Shown: positions 44,020-53,555, numbered from the stretch's first letter. The stretch: 64,000 bases of DNA from Streptosporangium album (GCF_014203795.1 NZ_JACHJU010000001.1:620001-684000); one strand, 5' to 3'. Notes: generated by a model not told the origin, from the letters alone. Numbers and translations: made by a program.

Positions 44020-44517
44020 GGCGGACGGTACGGCTGCGTCTGACCCTGCTCTACAGCGGCCTGTTCCTGGTGGCCGGGGTGCTGCTGGTCGCCCTCATCT
44101 ACTTCCTGGTCGAACACTCGCCCTTCCCCGGACCGCCGGCCGCTCCCGCGTCACTCGGGGGGCTCGACCTGCCGGTCCCGGTGTCCCAGTTGGAGGAGCC
44201 GCGGGCCGAGAACCTGCGTCGGCTGCTGGTCAACTCCCTGATCGCGCTGGCGGTCATGGCGTTCGCGTCGATGCTGCTGGGCTGGCTCATGGCCGGGCGC
44301 GCACTGCGGCCGCTGGCCGACATGACAACCACCGTCCGGCGTATCACGGCCGACCGGCTCGACCGACGGCTGGCCGCGTCCGGGCCGGACGACGAGCTCA
44401 AGGAACTGGCTGACACCTTCGACGAGCTGCTGGATCGGCTGGAGGCCGCGTTCACCGCTGGAGGCCCGCCCCCTCCCGGAAGGCGGGCTTGAGGTGACCG
44501 TGGCCCTGGTGTTGTGA
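44016..44517 (+). pseudogene. Sensor histidine kinase relic lacking the catalytic core
   Basis: Retains the first transmembrane helix (LYSGLFLVAGVLLVALIYFL), a short extracytoplasmic loop, the second helix and a HAMP domain (RALRPLADMTTTVRRITADR with DELKELADTFDELLDRLEAA). Then the sequence jumps to PEGGLEVTVALVL-stop, the usual kinase C-terminus, in another frame. The HisKA box and the whole ATPase domain, about 200 residues, are missing. Reading the first frame ends at 44492. Confidence 0.78.
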
Positions 44518-44818
44518 GTCGATCCCTGCCGCCCGCCATCCCGGTCGGAACCTGAGGACCGGACCAGCAAGCAAGTGGCACCGGTCTGTCCCTTCCGGCC
44601 CCGAACAGGCCGATCTTTATCTAAATTGATCCACTTTCTTGACGAAAGTGGCATAAATCACCATCATCCTATTAACTTGCCTTTACTGATGGTTTGTCGC
44701 ATATGGTCAACCGCATCACGGCGAGGAACCCCCTGTACCCCGCCGTCGAGATCGGCCGTCGCGCGCCCCCATCTCCCCTGCGCACGGCCCTTCTCCGTCC
44801 TGTCCCCGACATTGGATC
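44518..44818. other. Non-coding spacer before the RlpA-like gene
   Basis: About 300 bases without a gene, locally AT-rich (44610-44700). The inverted repeat CCACTTTC-TTGAC-GAAAGTGG lies at 44631-44651. Secreted cell-wall genes of this kind are sometimes under c-di-AMP riboswitches, but I cannot see the conserved riboswitch core here. Confidence 0.4.
44631..44651. promoter_or_regulatory. Inverted repeat upstream of the RlpA-like gene
   Basis: Perfect 8-bp arms CCACTTTC / GAAAGTGG around TTGAC. Possible operator or hairpin; regulator unknown. Confidence 0.4.
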
Positions 44819-45556
44819 GTGGTTCCCTTGGGCCTGCACTCCTCCCCCTCCCCTGACTCCTCCCCCTCGCAGAAATCGCCGGCCAACAGGCAGCGCCTGG
44901 CCACACTGGCCGCCGGTGTCATGGCGGTGACGGTGGTCTCGGCCACCATCTGGGCGATCTCCGCCGGCGGCGACGCCGCTCAGACGACCGCCTCCGCCGG
45001 TCTGGCCGCTGCCCGCTCCCCCGAGACCGGCCCTCCCGTCTCCCCCTCCCCCCAGGAGGCGACAGCCGGGAGCACGACGGCCACCGCCGACCAGTTCACC
45101 ACGCCACCGCCCGCTCCGGCCGTCACTCCCACTGCGGCATCGGGCAAGGGCCGCACCTCACCGGCGAAGGACGCGTCAGGCGAGGCAGGAGCCGCCACAT
45201 CGAAGAGCACGCCGAAGACCAAGAAGCCCCGCGCGCCCAAGGTCACCACCAGGCCGAAGGTTCATGTGATCTCCACTGGCTCCTGCGGCGCCTCGTTCTA
45301 CAACGAGGGGCAGATGACGGCCAGCGGCGAGCGTTTCAACCCTCGGGCGATGACCGCCGCGCACAAGACCCTCCCCCTGGGAAGCAGGGTCCGGGTGACC
45401 AACCCCGCCACCGGCGAGTCGGTGACGGTCCGGATCAACGACCGCGGGCCCTATGTGGGCGGGCGCTGCCTCGACCTGTCCAGGGCCGCCTTCTCCGCCA
45501 TCGGCAGCACCGGCGCCGGTGTCATGCGGGTCAGATACGAGGTCCTCGGCACCTGA
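44819..45556 (+). CDS. RlpA-like double-psi beta-barrel protein, membrane anchored, 245 aa
   Basis: A signal-anchor helix (LATLAAGVMAVTVVSATIWA, about 28-47) is followed by a Ser/Thr/Pro/Ala-rich linker of about 100 residues. The C-terminal barrel has GASFYNEGQMTASGERFNPR, TAAHKTLPLGSRVRVTNPAT, VTVRINDRGPYVGGRCLDLS (with the Asp of the lytic site), and the end GAGVMRVRYEVL. RlpA proteins cleave or bind peptidoglycan. Two Cys (GSCGAS and GRCLDL) may form a disulfide. GTG 44819 is the apparent start, with only a weak ribosome site. Confidence 0.87.
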   Translation: MVPLGLHSSPSPDSSPSQKSPANRQRLATLAAGVMAVTVVSATIWAISAGGDAAQTTASAGLAAARSPETGPPVSPSPQEATAGSTTATADQFTTPPPAPAVTPTAASGKGRTSPAKDASGEAGAATSKSTPKTKKPRAPKVTTRPKVHVISTGSCGASFYNEGQMTASGERFNPRAMTAAHKTLPLGSRVRVTNPATGESVTVRINDRGPYVGGRCLDLSRAAFSAIGSTGAGVMRVRYEVLGT

Positions 45557-45610
45557 CCGTGCCCCTTCCGTCCGCGCGGCGAGACGCGGCACCGGACCAC
45601 CTGAACAGGG

Positions 45611-46246
45611 CTACTTCACCAGGCGCAGCGTAAGCGGGTAACGGAAACCTCCCTCGCCCAAGGCCGCCAGGCCACCGACCACGGACAGGATCACGCCTCC
45701 GATCCAGAGCACGGGCATCAGCACGACGCCCACGAAGGTGATCGCCAGCAGCACGGTGGCCCCAAGCAGGGTCAGCTGGAAGTTGAGCGCCTCCACCGCG
45801 TGCTTGCGGATGTAGGGCGAGGTCTTGCCCCCGGCGAGCAGCATGATCAGCGGACCGATCGCCAGCAGGCCGGTCAGCGGCAGCAGGTGCGCCGCCGCCG
45901 CGCCCAGGCGTTCTCCTGCCGTATCCGCCCGCATGTGGTGATGATGACCCGGCGCCCCCCAGCCCGTCACGGGCGGATAGGCCGCGGGGGCGACCGGGCG
46001 CGAGCCGTACAGCTCGTGCATGATCGGCATGAGGTCGCCATGGACGCGCGCCGTCATCGCGCGTTCCAGCCGGTCGTCGAACTCGAGCTTGTCGAACCGT
46101 CCCTCCGCATAGGCGGCCTTGACATGCTCGACCACCTGCTCGCGATCCTGGTTGCTCACCCTGAGGTCAACATGGTTAGGCCGGGCGCCGGGTGCCGGCA
46201 TGCTCCCGCGCCACGGGCTTCCCGATGGTCTCACTGTGCCTGCCAT
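45611..46246 (-). CDS. DUF1707 and DUF4870 domain membrane protein, 211 aa
   Basis: The N-terminal SHOCT-like DUF1707 is clear: DLRVSNQDREQVVEHVKAAY, AEGRFDKLEFDDRLERAMTA. A His/Pro-rich linker leads to a four-helix DUF4870 domain (LLPLTGLLAIGPLIMLLAGG, SPYIRKHAVEALNFQLTLLG, AITFVGVVLMPVLWIGGVIL). Function unknown; the family is common in actinomycetes and may modulate membrane processes. ATG 46246 with AAGGGGA upstream was preferred to 46393, whose extra 49 residues are low-complexity Arg-rich. Confidence 0.82.
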   Translation of the reverse strand: MAGTVRPSGSPWRGSMPAPGARPNHVDLRVSNQDREQVVEHVKAAYAEGRFDKLEFDDRLERAMTARVHGDLMPIMHELYGSRPVAPAAYPPVTGWGAPGHHHHMRADTAGERLGAAAAHLLPLTGLLAIGPLIMLLAGGKTSPYIRKHAVEALNFQLTLLGATVLLAITFVGVVLMPVLWIGGVILSVVGGLAALGEGGFRYPLTLRLVK

Positions 46247-46378
46247 GAACCGATGTCCCCTTCGTCGCCGCTCTGTCTTCCATGTTTGTCGACGACTTTC
46301 GTCCGGTCCATCCGGATGAACCCTTGGATGTCCCTTAGAGTCCACCCTGGCTGTCCACCATGAAACCTCCGGGAGATG

Positions 46379-46391
46379 TATATAAAGAGTC
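46379..46391 (+). promoter_or_regulatory. Leaderless-type -10 element
   Basis: TATATA at 46379-46384 ends 7 bases before the ATG at 46392, and no Shine-Dalgarno is present. Confidence 0.5.
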
Positions 46392-46730
46392 ATGAGATGG
46401 CGGGATCGCTATGGGTTGAGACGTCTTCGCGGGCCGAAGATCGCCAAGTTCGACCGTGAGGCAACCGACGCTGATGTCGAGGCGCTCATCGCCTTCGCGA
46501 AGTCCCGTCGTGGTGTGGAGTTCTACGTCGAACCGGAGACCTTCGCGACCGACACCACCGCGATGGCCGTCGCCGATGACGGCGAGTGGACCAGGCGCAG
46601 GGTCGGTTCACCCGCGGTGATCCGCAAGGTGGCCCGTGACCTGTCCCTTCCCGTCTACGACGTGCAGCTGACCGGTTACCCACCCCGGGTGCGGGCCTAT
46701 AACGAACGCCGCAGACGCGCCGAGGGCTGA
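46392..46730 (+). CDS. Conserved small basic protein of unknown function, 112 aa
   Basis: No family recognised with certainty. It opens MRWRDRYGLRRLRGPKIAKF, then ATDADVEALIAFAKSRRGVE with FYVEPETFATDTTAMAVADD, and ends in a VYDVQLTGYPPRVRAYNERR pattern; alpha/beta, no signal or membrane segment. Codon use matches its neighbours. Probably read from a leaderless message. It converges on the DUF4192 gene with 4 bases between stops. Confidence 0.7.
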   Translation: MRWRDRYGLRRLRGPKIAKFDREATDADVEALIAFAKSRRGVEFYVEPETFATDTTAMAVADDGEWTRRRVGSPAVIRKVARDLSLPVYDVQLTGYPPRVRAYNERRRRAEG

Positions 46731-46734
46731 CCGC

Positions 46735-47853
46735 TCACCCAGCTGGAGCCTCCGGCTCCTCCAATAAGGCGATCATGGGGAACAGCCACCCCGTCCGGGG
46801 GCTGCCCATTTCCTGGTCCAGCTCCTCGGGGCTGGGCATCCTCTCTCTCAGCACGTGTGGCGGGAGCAGATGGTGGAGTGCGTGCATGAGCAGGTTCGCC
46901 ATCGAGTATCCCGGGTCGACCTCGCATGCGCGGATGACGGCGATGCCGGCCAGCGCGGAGTCACCGTCACACCAGGCGGCCACGCCGAGAAGGGCCGCGG
47001 CCGGAGGCACGAATCTCGGCTCCAGCCGCCGGGTGAGATCCTGCCAGAGCCTGCGGTGGACGTCGCGGGTGTCCTCGGTGGCGAGGGCCCACGCCTCGTC
47101 ACGGATCCGGATCACCGCCAGGTCCAGCCCCAGCCTGGCCACCTGCTCGTCGTCGAGCCGCTCACCGTGAGCGTATGCGGCGATCGCCGCGCGGACCCGG
47201 GCCACCCCGTCGGCGACGAACTCCGCGGCGAACCCTTCCAGGTCCGCGCATCCGGCGAGCCTGCCCCGCAGCTCCTCCGTGACGCGGGCCGTTGCCTGGC
47301 GCATGGCCAGCCGGGCGGTCCCGCCGACGGGGTCGAGCGAGCGCTGCAGGGTCTCCCGGTCGGGCAGGGCGACCAGCCCGTGCACGGTGGCCTCGGCGGC
47401 GATCACGTTGGCCTCCTGCTCGTATGGCGTGCCGTCGGCTGGGCAGCAGTCGGCCCGGGAACAGATGTAGGACCAGTAGCGGCCGTTCTCCACCCGGAGC
47501 GCGTCGACGATGGTGATGTCACCCCGGCGTAGCAGCGTGAGAGCCGCGTCCACGGCAGGGGTGACCAGCGGACCCGGACCGTAGCCGATGACGATGACCT
47601 GGCCGATCCGCTCTTTGCGGAGCAACGTGATGATCTGGCCGAGCCCCGGGGAGGGCAGTGGCAGGTCCCATCGGACGGTCAGGTGGAGCCGCCCCCGGGG
47701 CGGCCTTCCCTTCAGCCCGATCACGATCAGGCTGTCGGCGGGATGGAATCCCACGAGGTAGGGCACGGCGCCGAGGACGTCCTCGGTGGAGCCGAGGAGC
47801 AGGCGAGGTTGCGGGGTGGACAGGACGGGCAGAGCCGGGATGTCGGTTGTCAT
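46735..47853 (-). CDS. DUF4192 domain-containing protein, 372 aa
   Basis: Actinobacterial DUF4192: LLGSTEDVLGAVPYLVGFHP and ADSLIVIGLKGRPPRGRLHL at the N-terminus, GQVIVIGYG, the DALRVENGRYWSYIC region with CCPADGTPYE, and the C-terminal WCDGDSALAGIAVIRACEVD and YSMANLLMHALHHLLPP. Cytoplasmic, function unknown. Length and domain coverage are normal. Confidence 0.88.
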   Translation of the reverse strand: MTTDIPALPVLSTPQPRLLLGSTEDVLGAVPYLVGFHPADSLIVIGLKGRPPRGRLHLTVRWDLPLPSPGLGQIITLLRKERIGQVIVIGYGPGPLVTPAVDAALTLLRRGDITIVDALRVENGRYWSYICSRADCCPADGTPYEQEANVIAAEATVHGLVALPDRETLQRSLDPVGGTARLAMRQATARVTEELRGRLAGCADLEGFAAEFVADGVARVRAAIAAYAHGERLDDEQVARLGLDLAVIRIRDEAWALATEDTRDVHRRLWQDLTRRLEPRFVPPAAALLGVAAWCDGDSALAGIAVIRACEVDPGYSMANLLMHALHHLLPPHVLRERMPSPEELDQEMGSPRTGWLFPMIALLEEPEAPAG

Positions 47854-48059
47854 GGCCGAGAGCCTCGCCGGATTTCGATCAGGCCATCGCGCCGAACCTC
47901 GCTCTGTGGACGCCCGAGCCTCCCGACGGCGTCCCTGTGGAAAGCCGTCCTCTCTGTCGGCGTCTCCCTGTCAGGCGGTGGGCAGACCTTGGACGTACGG
48001 GGCCGTTCCTGGCCGCCCCTGCCGTGAAGGACGGGGTATGTGCCCTTCGAAAATACCGG

Positions 48060-48809
48060 TCAGGCGGAGACCAGGCGAGTTCTGACCATGATCGTCCCGC
48101 CTGCGACGGCGGCGGGCATCGCGACCACCGCGCCCAGCGGGACGAGGAAGACCAGGAAGAGAAGCCCGCCGAAGCCGAGGGCCGCGGCCTTGTTCCCCCG
48201 GAGGACGGCGAAACGGTTCTTGCGCGCCATACCCCGGCGCTCCATGGCCAGCGTGGTGAGCTCGACCGTGAGGAAGAAGCCCGAGACCAGGGCGCCCAGC
48301 ACCGGCACCACCGTCTGCCCGATCACCGGCACGAAGCCGAGGAAGAACAGCGGGATGGTGAACAGCAGCACGTATCCGAGAGTGATCAGGCTGTCCCTGA
48401 CGGATCTGGGGATCGACTTCCAGAGAGGGACCTCGTGTCCGCCCGGCACCTCGCCGTAGCTCTCCTCGACCTTCTCCGAGAGCTTTTCGTAGAAGGGGTC
48501 ACCGACGATCAGGGTCACCGCGGTGAAGGTCACCACGGACAGCACCAGCCCGATGCCGACGATCAGCAGTCCGACCAGGGTCCGGAGGGTGTTCCGTGCC
48601 GCCTGGCCCCATCCGTCCGCGAATGGTGTCGCCCACTCGGCGAGACCTCCCGCGTTGGTGCCGAGGAAGTAGAGGGCGACCGCGTAGAGCACGGACACGA
48701 TCAGGGCGGGGATCAGCCCGAACAGCCACCACCGGGGGGTGCGCGCGACCCAGCGCAGTCCCTGGAAGAAGAACGTTATGCCGTCCACGAAGGAGCGGAA
48801 ATGACCCAT
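48060..48809 (-). CDS. EI24 / CysZ-like membrane protein, 249 aa
   Basis: Starts MGHFRSFVDGITFFFQGLRW, then four or more helices: LFGLIPALIVSVLYAVALYF, RTLVGLLIVGIGLVLSVVTF, SLITLGYVLLFTIPLFFLGF and LGFGGLLFLVFLVPLGAVVA, with VGDPFYEKLSEKVEESYGEV between them. This is the EI24 pattern that includes the sulfate transporter CysZ; sulfate transport is possible but unproven. Monocistronic or grouped with the maf gene upstream. Confidence 0.87.
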   Translation of the reverse strand: MGHFRSFVDGITFFFQGLRWVARTPRWWLFGLIPALIVSVLYAVALYFLGTNAGGLAEWATPFADGWGQAARNTLRTLVGLLIVGIGLVLSVVTFTAVTLIVGDPFYEKLSEKVEESYGEVPGGHEVPLWKSIPRSVRDSLITLGYVLLFTIPLFFLGFVPVIGQTVVPVLGALVSGFFLTVELTTLAMERRGMARKNRFAVLRGNKAAALGFGGLLFLVFLVPLGAVVAMPAAVAGGTIMVRTRLVSA

Positions 48810-48922
48810 GCCCGGAAGATTAGCGGGATCACCGGATCATCGCGCACGGTGCCGGAGGCCGCCGCTCGGTGCTCCGCCGTACCGGGAGGGGGAGGCCCGT
48901 CCGCGGGACGGCGGCGGGGTGG

Positions 48923-49522
48923 TCAGCTGTTCCGCCAGAGAGTCGGCACGGAGACGCCGAGGGCGGCGAAGAGACGGCGCAGGAGGGGAAGGGAGATGCC
49001 CAGGACGTTGCCGTGGTCGCCTTCGATGCCGTCGACGAACCAACCGCCCGCTCCGTCCAGGGTGAAGGCGCCCGCGACGTGGAGGGGCTCACCGGTGGCG
49101 ACATAGGCGGCGATCTCCGCGTCGGTGGGAGAGCCGAAACGCACGACCGTGGCGCCCACCTCCGCCACCTCCCGTCCGCCGGCGACGTCGATCACGCAGT
49201 GGCCGGTGAGCAGGCGGCCCTCACGGCCGCGCATGCTCTCCCAGCGCGAGACGGCCTCCTCGACCGAGGAGGGCTTGCCGTAGGCCTGACCGTCGAGCTC
49301 CAGCACCGAGTCGCAGCCGATGACCAGGCCGTCGGTCAGGTCACGCGCCACCACCGCGGCTTTGGCGCGGGCCAGCGCGAGGCAGAGCTCGCTTGGGCCG
49401 GCCGCGATGACGGCCTCCTCGTCCACGCCGCTGACGACCACCTTGGGGTCGAGTCCGGCGCTGCGGAGCAGAGCGAGGCGGGCGGGCGAGGCGGAGGCGA
49501 GAATGATCTGGGTCACGTCCAT
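48923..49522 (-). CDS. Maf-family nucleotide pyrophosphatase, 199 aa
   Basis: House-cleaning pyrophosphatase that hydrolyses non-canonical or modified NTPs. [20 protein letters not shown] is the Maf signature, VSGVDEEAV the variable acidic loop, [17 protein letters not shown] the catalytic Asp region, and [18 protein letters not shown] the end. ATG 49522 matches the family start. Specificity for dTTP/UTP or m7GTP cannot be read from the sequence with certainty. Confidence 0.92.
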   Translation of the reverse strand: MDVTQIILASASPARLALLRSAGLDPKVVVSGVDEEAVIAAGPSELCLALARAKAAVVARDLTDGLVIGCDSVLELDGQAYGKPSSVEEAVSRWESMRGREGRLLTGHCVIDVAGGREVAEVGATVVRFGSPTDAEIAAYVATGEPLHVAGAFTLDGAGGWFVDGIEGDHGNVLGISLPLLRRLFAALGVSVPTLWRNS

Positions 49523-49627
49523 CGAGCCTAGGCCCTGTCGGCGAGTGCGGAACCCCCTTGACGGCGGCAAGGACCACGCCCGCTGGGTGCCGCCAGGCGG
49601 ATGAGGCGGTTCCGGCCCGGGGAGGAG

Positions 49628-50614
49628 CTACCTCAACCGGACCGAGGCGACCGCGGTGTTGATGTCACGCCAGTATGCGCGCTGGGCGTCGGGGATCGTC
49701 ACGAAGACCATGGCAGGTCTGGCGGCACCGGGGACCTCCGTCACGACGACGGCGGCCATGGAGAAGCGCGCCTTGGCCTTGATCTTGTATTTCACCCGGT
49801 AGGCGAGCAGCCATCCGTCCTCGACCGGTTGGGAGGCGGTCCACGCGATCGTGCTGCCCTTGGGATGGTGGTTGAGCGTCCAGCGGGCGGCCAGCAGCGC
49901 GGTCTCCTCCGGAGTGTCCTGCACCTTGATGGGCACGGGGCAGCTCACGAACATCGCCCGGGTGACCCCGCCCTTCACCTTCGGCAGCACCTGCTTGGTG
50001 GAGAACGGCGGGGCACCGTAGGTCTTCCACGGTCTGGCGAGCCGGGCCAGCGAGACACCCGATTTGGCGTCCTGCAGCCGGAGTTTGGCCTTGTGCTCCT
50101 TGCCGGGCAGCCGCGCCAGCCGCTTGCCGCGTGGCATTCCGGGAACGCGCGGGTCCGACAGGGCCGCGACCACGGCCGCGCTCCGCCCCGGCGCACGGGC
50201 CGCGCTCACGGTCGGCGAGGGCGACGGGGAGAGAGACGGGGACGCCGACCCCGAGGGGGAAGGCCCCGGGGAACCGACACCGGGCGAGGGTGTCGCGGCA
50301 GATGGCGCGGCGATCGGCCCCGACGCCTCCTCGCCCGGTTGATCTGAGGAGCCGGAATACATGAGCCCGGCAACGGCCGCGACGGCGGCCACGACCACCG
50401 CGGTGACCACGGCCAGAATCCGGTAGATCACGCGCATCGGCAGGTCGCCGATGCGCGACCTCTTGACCGGTGATCCCGACAGGTTGAGCGACGGCTTCGG
50501 CGGGCCTTCGGCGACCACCTTCGGCAACTCGGACGTGTCCGCCTCGGCGGTCACGTACGTCGGCACAGAACCCGTCCCCCGGGTCCCCGGAGTCCCACCC
50601 AACCCATCGAGCAC
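49628..50614 (-). CDS. Single-pass membrane protein, paralogue of the 1461-3308 product, 328 aa
   Basis: Cytoplasmic N-terminus of about 60 residues, one transmembrane helix (MRVIYRILAVVTAVVVAAVA), a Pro/Ser/Gly linker (PSPSGSASPSLSPSPSPTVS) and a roughly 190-residue extracytoplasmic domain. That domain begins GKRLARLPGKEHKAKLRL and ends VFVTIPDAQRAYWRDINTAV, ASVRLR. It aligns in order with the C-terminal domain of the larger protein at 1461-3308. The GTG at 50614 is the best start; longer options exist to 50794. Function unknown. Confidence 0.75.
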   Translation of the reverse strand: MLDGLGGTPGTRGTGSVPTYVTAEADTSELPKVVAEGPPKPSLNLSGSPVKRSRIGDLPMRVIYRILAVVTAVVVAAVAAVAGLMYSGSSDQPGEEASGPIAAPSAATPSPGVGSPGPSPSGSASPSLSPSPSPTVSAARAPGRSAAVVAALSDPRVPGMPRGKRLARLPGKEHKAKLRLQDAKSGVSLARLARPWKTYGAPPFSTKQVLPKVKGGVTRAMFVSCPVPIKVQDTPEETALLAARWTLNHHPKGSTIAWTASQPVEDGWLLAYRVKYKIKAKARFSMAAVVVTEVPGAARPAMVFVTIPDAQRAYWRDINTAVASVRLR

Positions 50615-50827
50615 GATCGGGAGCGTACGACAAATCCGGTTTTCCCGTGCGCGATCCCCATCACACTTCGAGAACGAGTGCCTTCCCCCATGGGGCGGAA
50701 CTCCTGCCTGCGATGACACCGCCGCGCTCCGGCCGTGTCCTCCGGGATCCGCCCCGGAGAACACGGCCGGGCAGCCTCTCCGAGACCCGCTCACCCCCCG
50801 CCGGGGAAGTGATCGCCGGCACCGTCA

Positions 50828-51517
50828 CTATGACCTGAGCGGCCCGTGGCCCGCGGTCCGGAAACCGCCGTGCCGCAGCCACGGCGCGTCCGCGACGACC
50901 GTGCACGATCCGGGCTCGATCTCGGTGAACCCCGCGTCGCGGACCACCGGCAGACCCGAGCCGACCAGCGCGGCCCATCCGGCGGGACCGGCGGTCCGTA
51001 CGGCGGCCGCCCGCCCCCGGTCACGCCACGCCTGCCGGGCCTGCTCGTCACTCCCCCACCAGGCGAGCTGGGCCGCGTGCCCGGCCTGCGCCATGGCCTT
51101 GCCCGCCGACATCGCAAGCTCCGGATTGATCCAGAGCACCACCTCTCCCGGTGGCCCCGGCGGGGTCGAGTCGGCCAGGTCCGTGCCGGATACCTGGAGC
51201 CTGGACAGGTCCCTGGGCCAGTCGTCGAGCGGCACCGGCGGGTGGACCCGGACCTCGGCGGTGCCGGAGGCGACCGTGATGCCGGGCAGGTCGAGCACCC
51301 GGCGCCACTCGGCGCCGCGCGCCCGCCGGACGACCTTCCTGATCCCGATGCTCTCCCAGGACCGGACCGGCTCGGCCCATTCGCCGTCACCGAGGGTCCG
51401 GGGGTCGTCGAGCAGCGTCAGCACCGCGAGCGCGGCCGCCTCCAGGGCGTCGGTGCGCTCCGGTGGGGCCGCCCGCTCGATCCTGACCACCATGGGGAGC
51501 ACCTTCTGTCCGGTCAT
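50828..51517 (-). CDS. Peptidyl-tRNA hydrolase, PTH2 family, 229 aa
   Basis: The C-terminal PTH2 core includes LWINPELAMSAGKAMAQAGH, with the conserved Lys and His of the catalytic groove, then AAQLAWWGSD, GLPVVRDAGFTEIEPGSCTV and the strand TVVADAPW. An N-terminal extension of about 110 residues with WESIGIRKVVRRARGAEWRR is typical of the actinobacterial form. Recycles peptidyl-tRNA. The start may be ATG 51517 or 51493; both have AGGTG-like sites. Confidence 0.84.
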   Translation of the reverse strand: MTGQKVLPMVVRIERAAPPERTDALEAAALAVLTLLDDPRTLGDGEWAEPVRSWESIGIRKVVRRARGAEWRRVLDLPGITVASGTAEVRVHPPVPLDDWPRDLSRLQVSGTDLADSTPPGPPGEVVLWINPELAMSAGKAMAQAGHAAQLAWWGSDEQARQAWRDRGRAAAVRTAGPAGWAALVGSGLPVVRDAGFTEIEPGSCTVVADAPWLRHGGFRTAGHGPLRS

Positions 51518-51572
51518 GCAGCACCTGCCCGCCGAGTGTCCCCGGACCCGCCGACCGGCTCGATTCGCTCGT

Positions 51573-52847
51573 TCACGTCTTCAAGGATGCCCTCTTCGCG
51601 ATGGCGACCGACATGAGGGCGGCGATCAGGCAGAGGAATCCTGCGACGTACCAGGCGAGGTCGTAGGCGCCGAAGTGGTCACGGGTGAGACCCGCCCCCA
51701 CCGCGGCGACGGCCGCGCCGATCTGGTGGGAGGCGAAGACCCAGCCGAACACCACCGCGCCCTCGGCGCCGTAGATCTGCCGGCACAGAGCCACGGTGGG
51801 GGGAACGGTGGCCACCCAGTCGAGCCCGTAGAAGATGATGAAGACGAGCATGCTGGGCTCGGTGGTCGCTCCGAACAGGCTGGGCAGGAGCATCAGCGAC
51901 AGCCCGCGCAGCCCGTAGTAGGCGCCGAGCAGGATCCGCGAGTCGACCTTGTCGCTCAGCCAGCCGGACGCGATGGTCCCGACGACGTCGAAGATCCCGA
52001 CCAGTGCGAGGAGCCCCGCGGCGGTCGGTTCGGCCATTCCGTGGTCGTGGGCCGCGGGGATGAAGTGGGTGCCGACCAGACCGTTGGTGCTCATACCGCA
52101 GATCGCGAATCCGCCCACGAGCAACCAGAAGGGACGGGTCCGTGCGGCGCTCCACAGCACGGTGAGCGCGTGCGCGGCGGCCCCACCGGCCCGGATGGGC
52201 GGGAGAGTCGTGGCCGCGTCCGGATCGGCGCCCAGGGCGGTGGTGCCCACCTCCTCCGGGCGGTCGCGCAACAGGAACCAGACGAGGGGGACCACGGCGA
52301 GCGCGGCGGCGGTGACCGTGACGGCCGCCGAGCGCCACCCCTGGGCGACGGCCAGGTGGGCGAGGACGGGCAGGAAGACGAGCTGCCCGGTGGCGCCGCC
52401 CGCGGTGAGGACTCCGGTGACGAGACCACGGTGGCGGACGAACCAGCGCTCGGTGAGCGTGGCGGCGAAGACCAGGGCCATCGACCCGGTCCCGAGACCG
52501 ACCAGCACGCCCCAGCACAGGAGGAGCTGCCAGGGCGCGTTCATCAGGATGGTGAGCCCGCTGCCCGCCGCGACGAGCAGCAGCGCGCAGGAGACCACCC
52601 GGCGCATGCCGAAGCGGTTCATGAGGGCGGCGGCGAACGGAGCGGTCAGGCCGTAAAGCATGAGGTTGACCGAGACCGCCAGCGAGATCGTGCCGCGGGA
52701 CCAGCCGAACTCCTCCTGGAGCGGGGTGATCAGCACGCCAGGCGTGGCCCGGAACCCCGCCGCGCCCAGGATGGCCACGAACGCGACTCCCGCCACGATC
52801 CAGGCGCGGTGCAGCCCACGCGTACGCGTCTGAAGAGTCGTTGTCAT
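51573..52847 (-). CDS. MFS transporter (oxalate/formate or monocarboxylate-like), 424 aa
   Basis: Twelve-helix major facilitator. N-terminal AWIVAGVAFVAILGAAGFRA, TPLQEEFGWSRGTISLAVSV (a hallmark of the monocarboxylate and oxalate/formate antiporter groups), TLTERWFVRHRGLVTGVLTA, and GWLSDKVDSRILLGAYYGLR in the second half. Central cytoplasmic loop of about 50 residues. ATG 52847 preferred to 52859. The ligand is unknown. A dyad ATATT-CGCA-AATAT lies just upstream (52901-52914). Confidence 0.88.
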   Translation of the reverse strand: MTTTLQTRTRGLHRAWIVAGVAFVAILGAAGFRATPGVLITPLQEEFGWSRGTISLAVSVNLMLYGLTAPFAAALMNRFGMRRVVSCALLLVAAGSGLTILMNAPWQLLLCWGVLVGLGTGSMALVFAATLTERWFVRHRGLVTGVLTAGGATGQLVFLPVLAHLAVAQGWRSAAVTVTAAALAVVPLVWFLLRDRPEEVGTTALGADPDAATTLPPIRAGGAAAHALTVLWSAARTRPFWLLVGGFAICGMSTNGLVGTHFIPAAHDHGMAEPTAAGLLALVGIFDVVGTIASGWLSDKVDSRILLGAYYGLRGLSLMLLPSLFGATTEPSMLVFIIFYGLDWVATVPPTVALCRQIYGAEGAVVFGWVFASHQIGAAVAAVGAGLTRDHFGAYDLAWYVAGFLCLIAALMSVAIAKRASLKT

Positions 52848-53555
52848 GACGCCAATCATGGAGTCCGGCCTTACGGGCTCACGAGTGGCCCGGATGCCAA
52901 TATTCGCAAATATCGGGCCATGTGGTGATCATGCTGATCTGCGGGCCGGCATGCGCGGGAGAGCCCCCTCCACGCACTCCTCAGCCACGCCGGGTGGGCG
53001 GACGGCCGGATCGGCCCGAGTGGCCATGGGCGGAACACCGTTGGACACAAAAGCTCCGCACGCGAGATGCTTTGGCAATCCGATATAGGGCGGAAGTCGT
53101 TTTACGGAAAAGGAATTCCTGGACAGCACTCTCCGGCAGACTCCGCGACATGGCCGGCGCCGCCTCCGGGGGCTCGCCGACCCGAAGGCCTCCGGAGAGG
53201 CGGGAGGGTCCACCGATCAACTACCCTCAGCGATCATGCTTGTGAACTTCGGTGAGTTTCCCGTCAGTGTTACCAGTATGTTTCGACCATGACGGGGTTT
53301 TTGATCACCCCTTACGACTACTCTCCGCGATCTCACATACTGGGACTATTCGGTCAAACGTTACGTTTTTCCTGATCCTCACCAGTTGAGGAGTTTCGCG
53401 CTTTGCGCCCGACTTTGTTACAGCTTGGGACGCCGCTGGTCTCAGGTCTGCAACACCCCAGTCCTCCCACTTGTCCGAGAGAGAGTCGCGGTGCTCAGCT
53501 TTGTTCGACAATGCTGGCCACTGATCTCAGACCGGACAATTAAAGGAGTACCGCC
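52848..53555. other. Long divergent spacer between MFS and oligopeptide operons
   Basis: About 700 bases. No credible gene. It contains an AT-rich dyad near 52901-52914, likely linked to the MFS gene, and an AT-richer stretch at 53280-53400 that probably holds the operon promoter, but I see no convincing hexamer pair. Confidence 0.45.

Noticed and set aside
44518..44818. c-di-AMP riboswitch ahead of the RlpA-like gene
   Set aside because: Plausible by gene type, but I could not find the conserved core or paired stems by eye.
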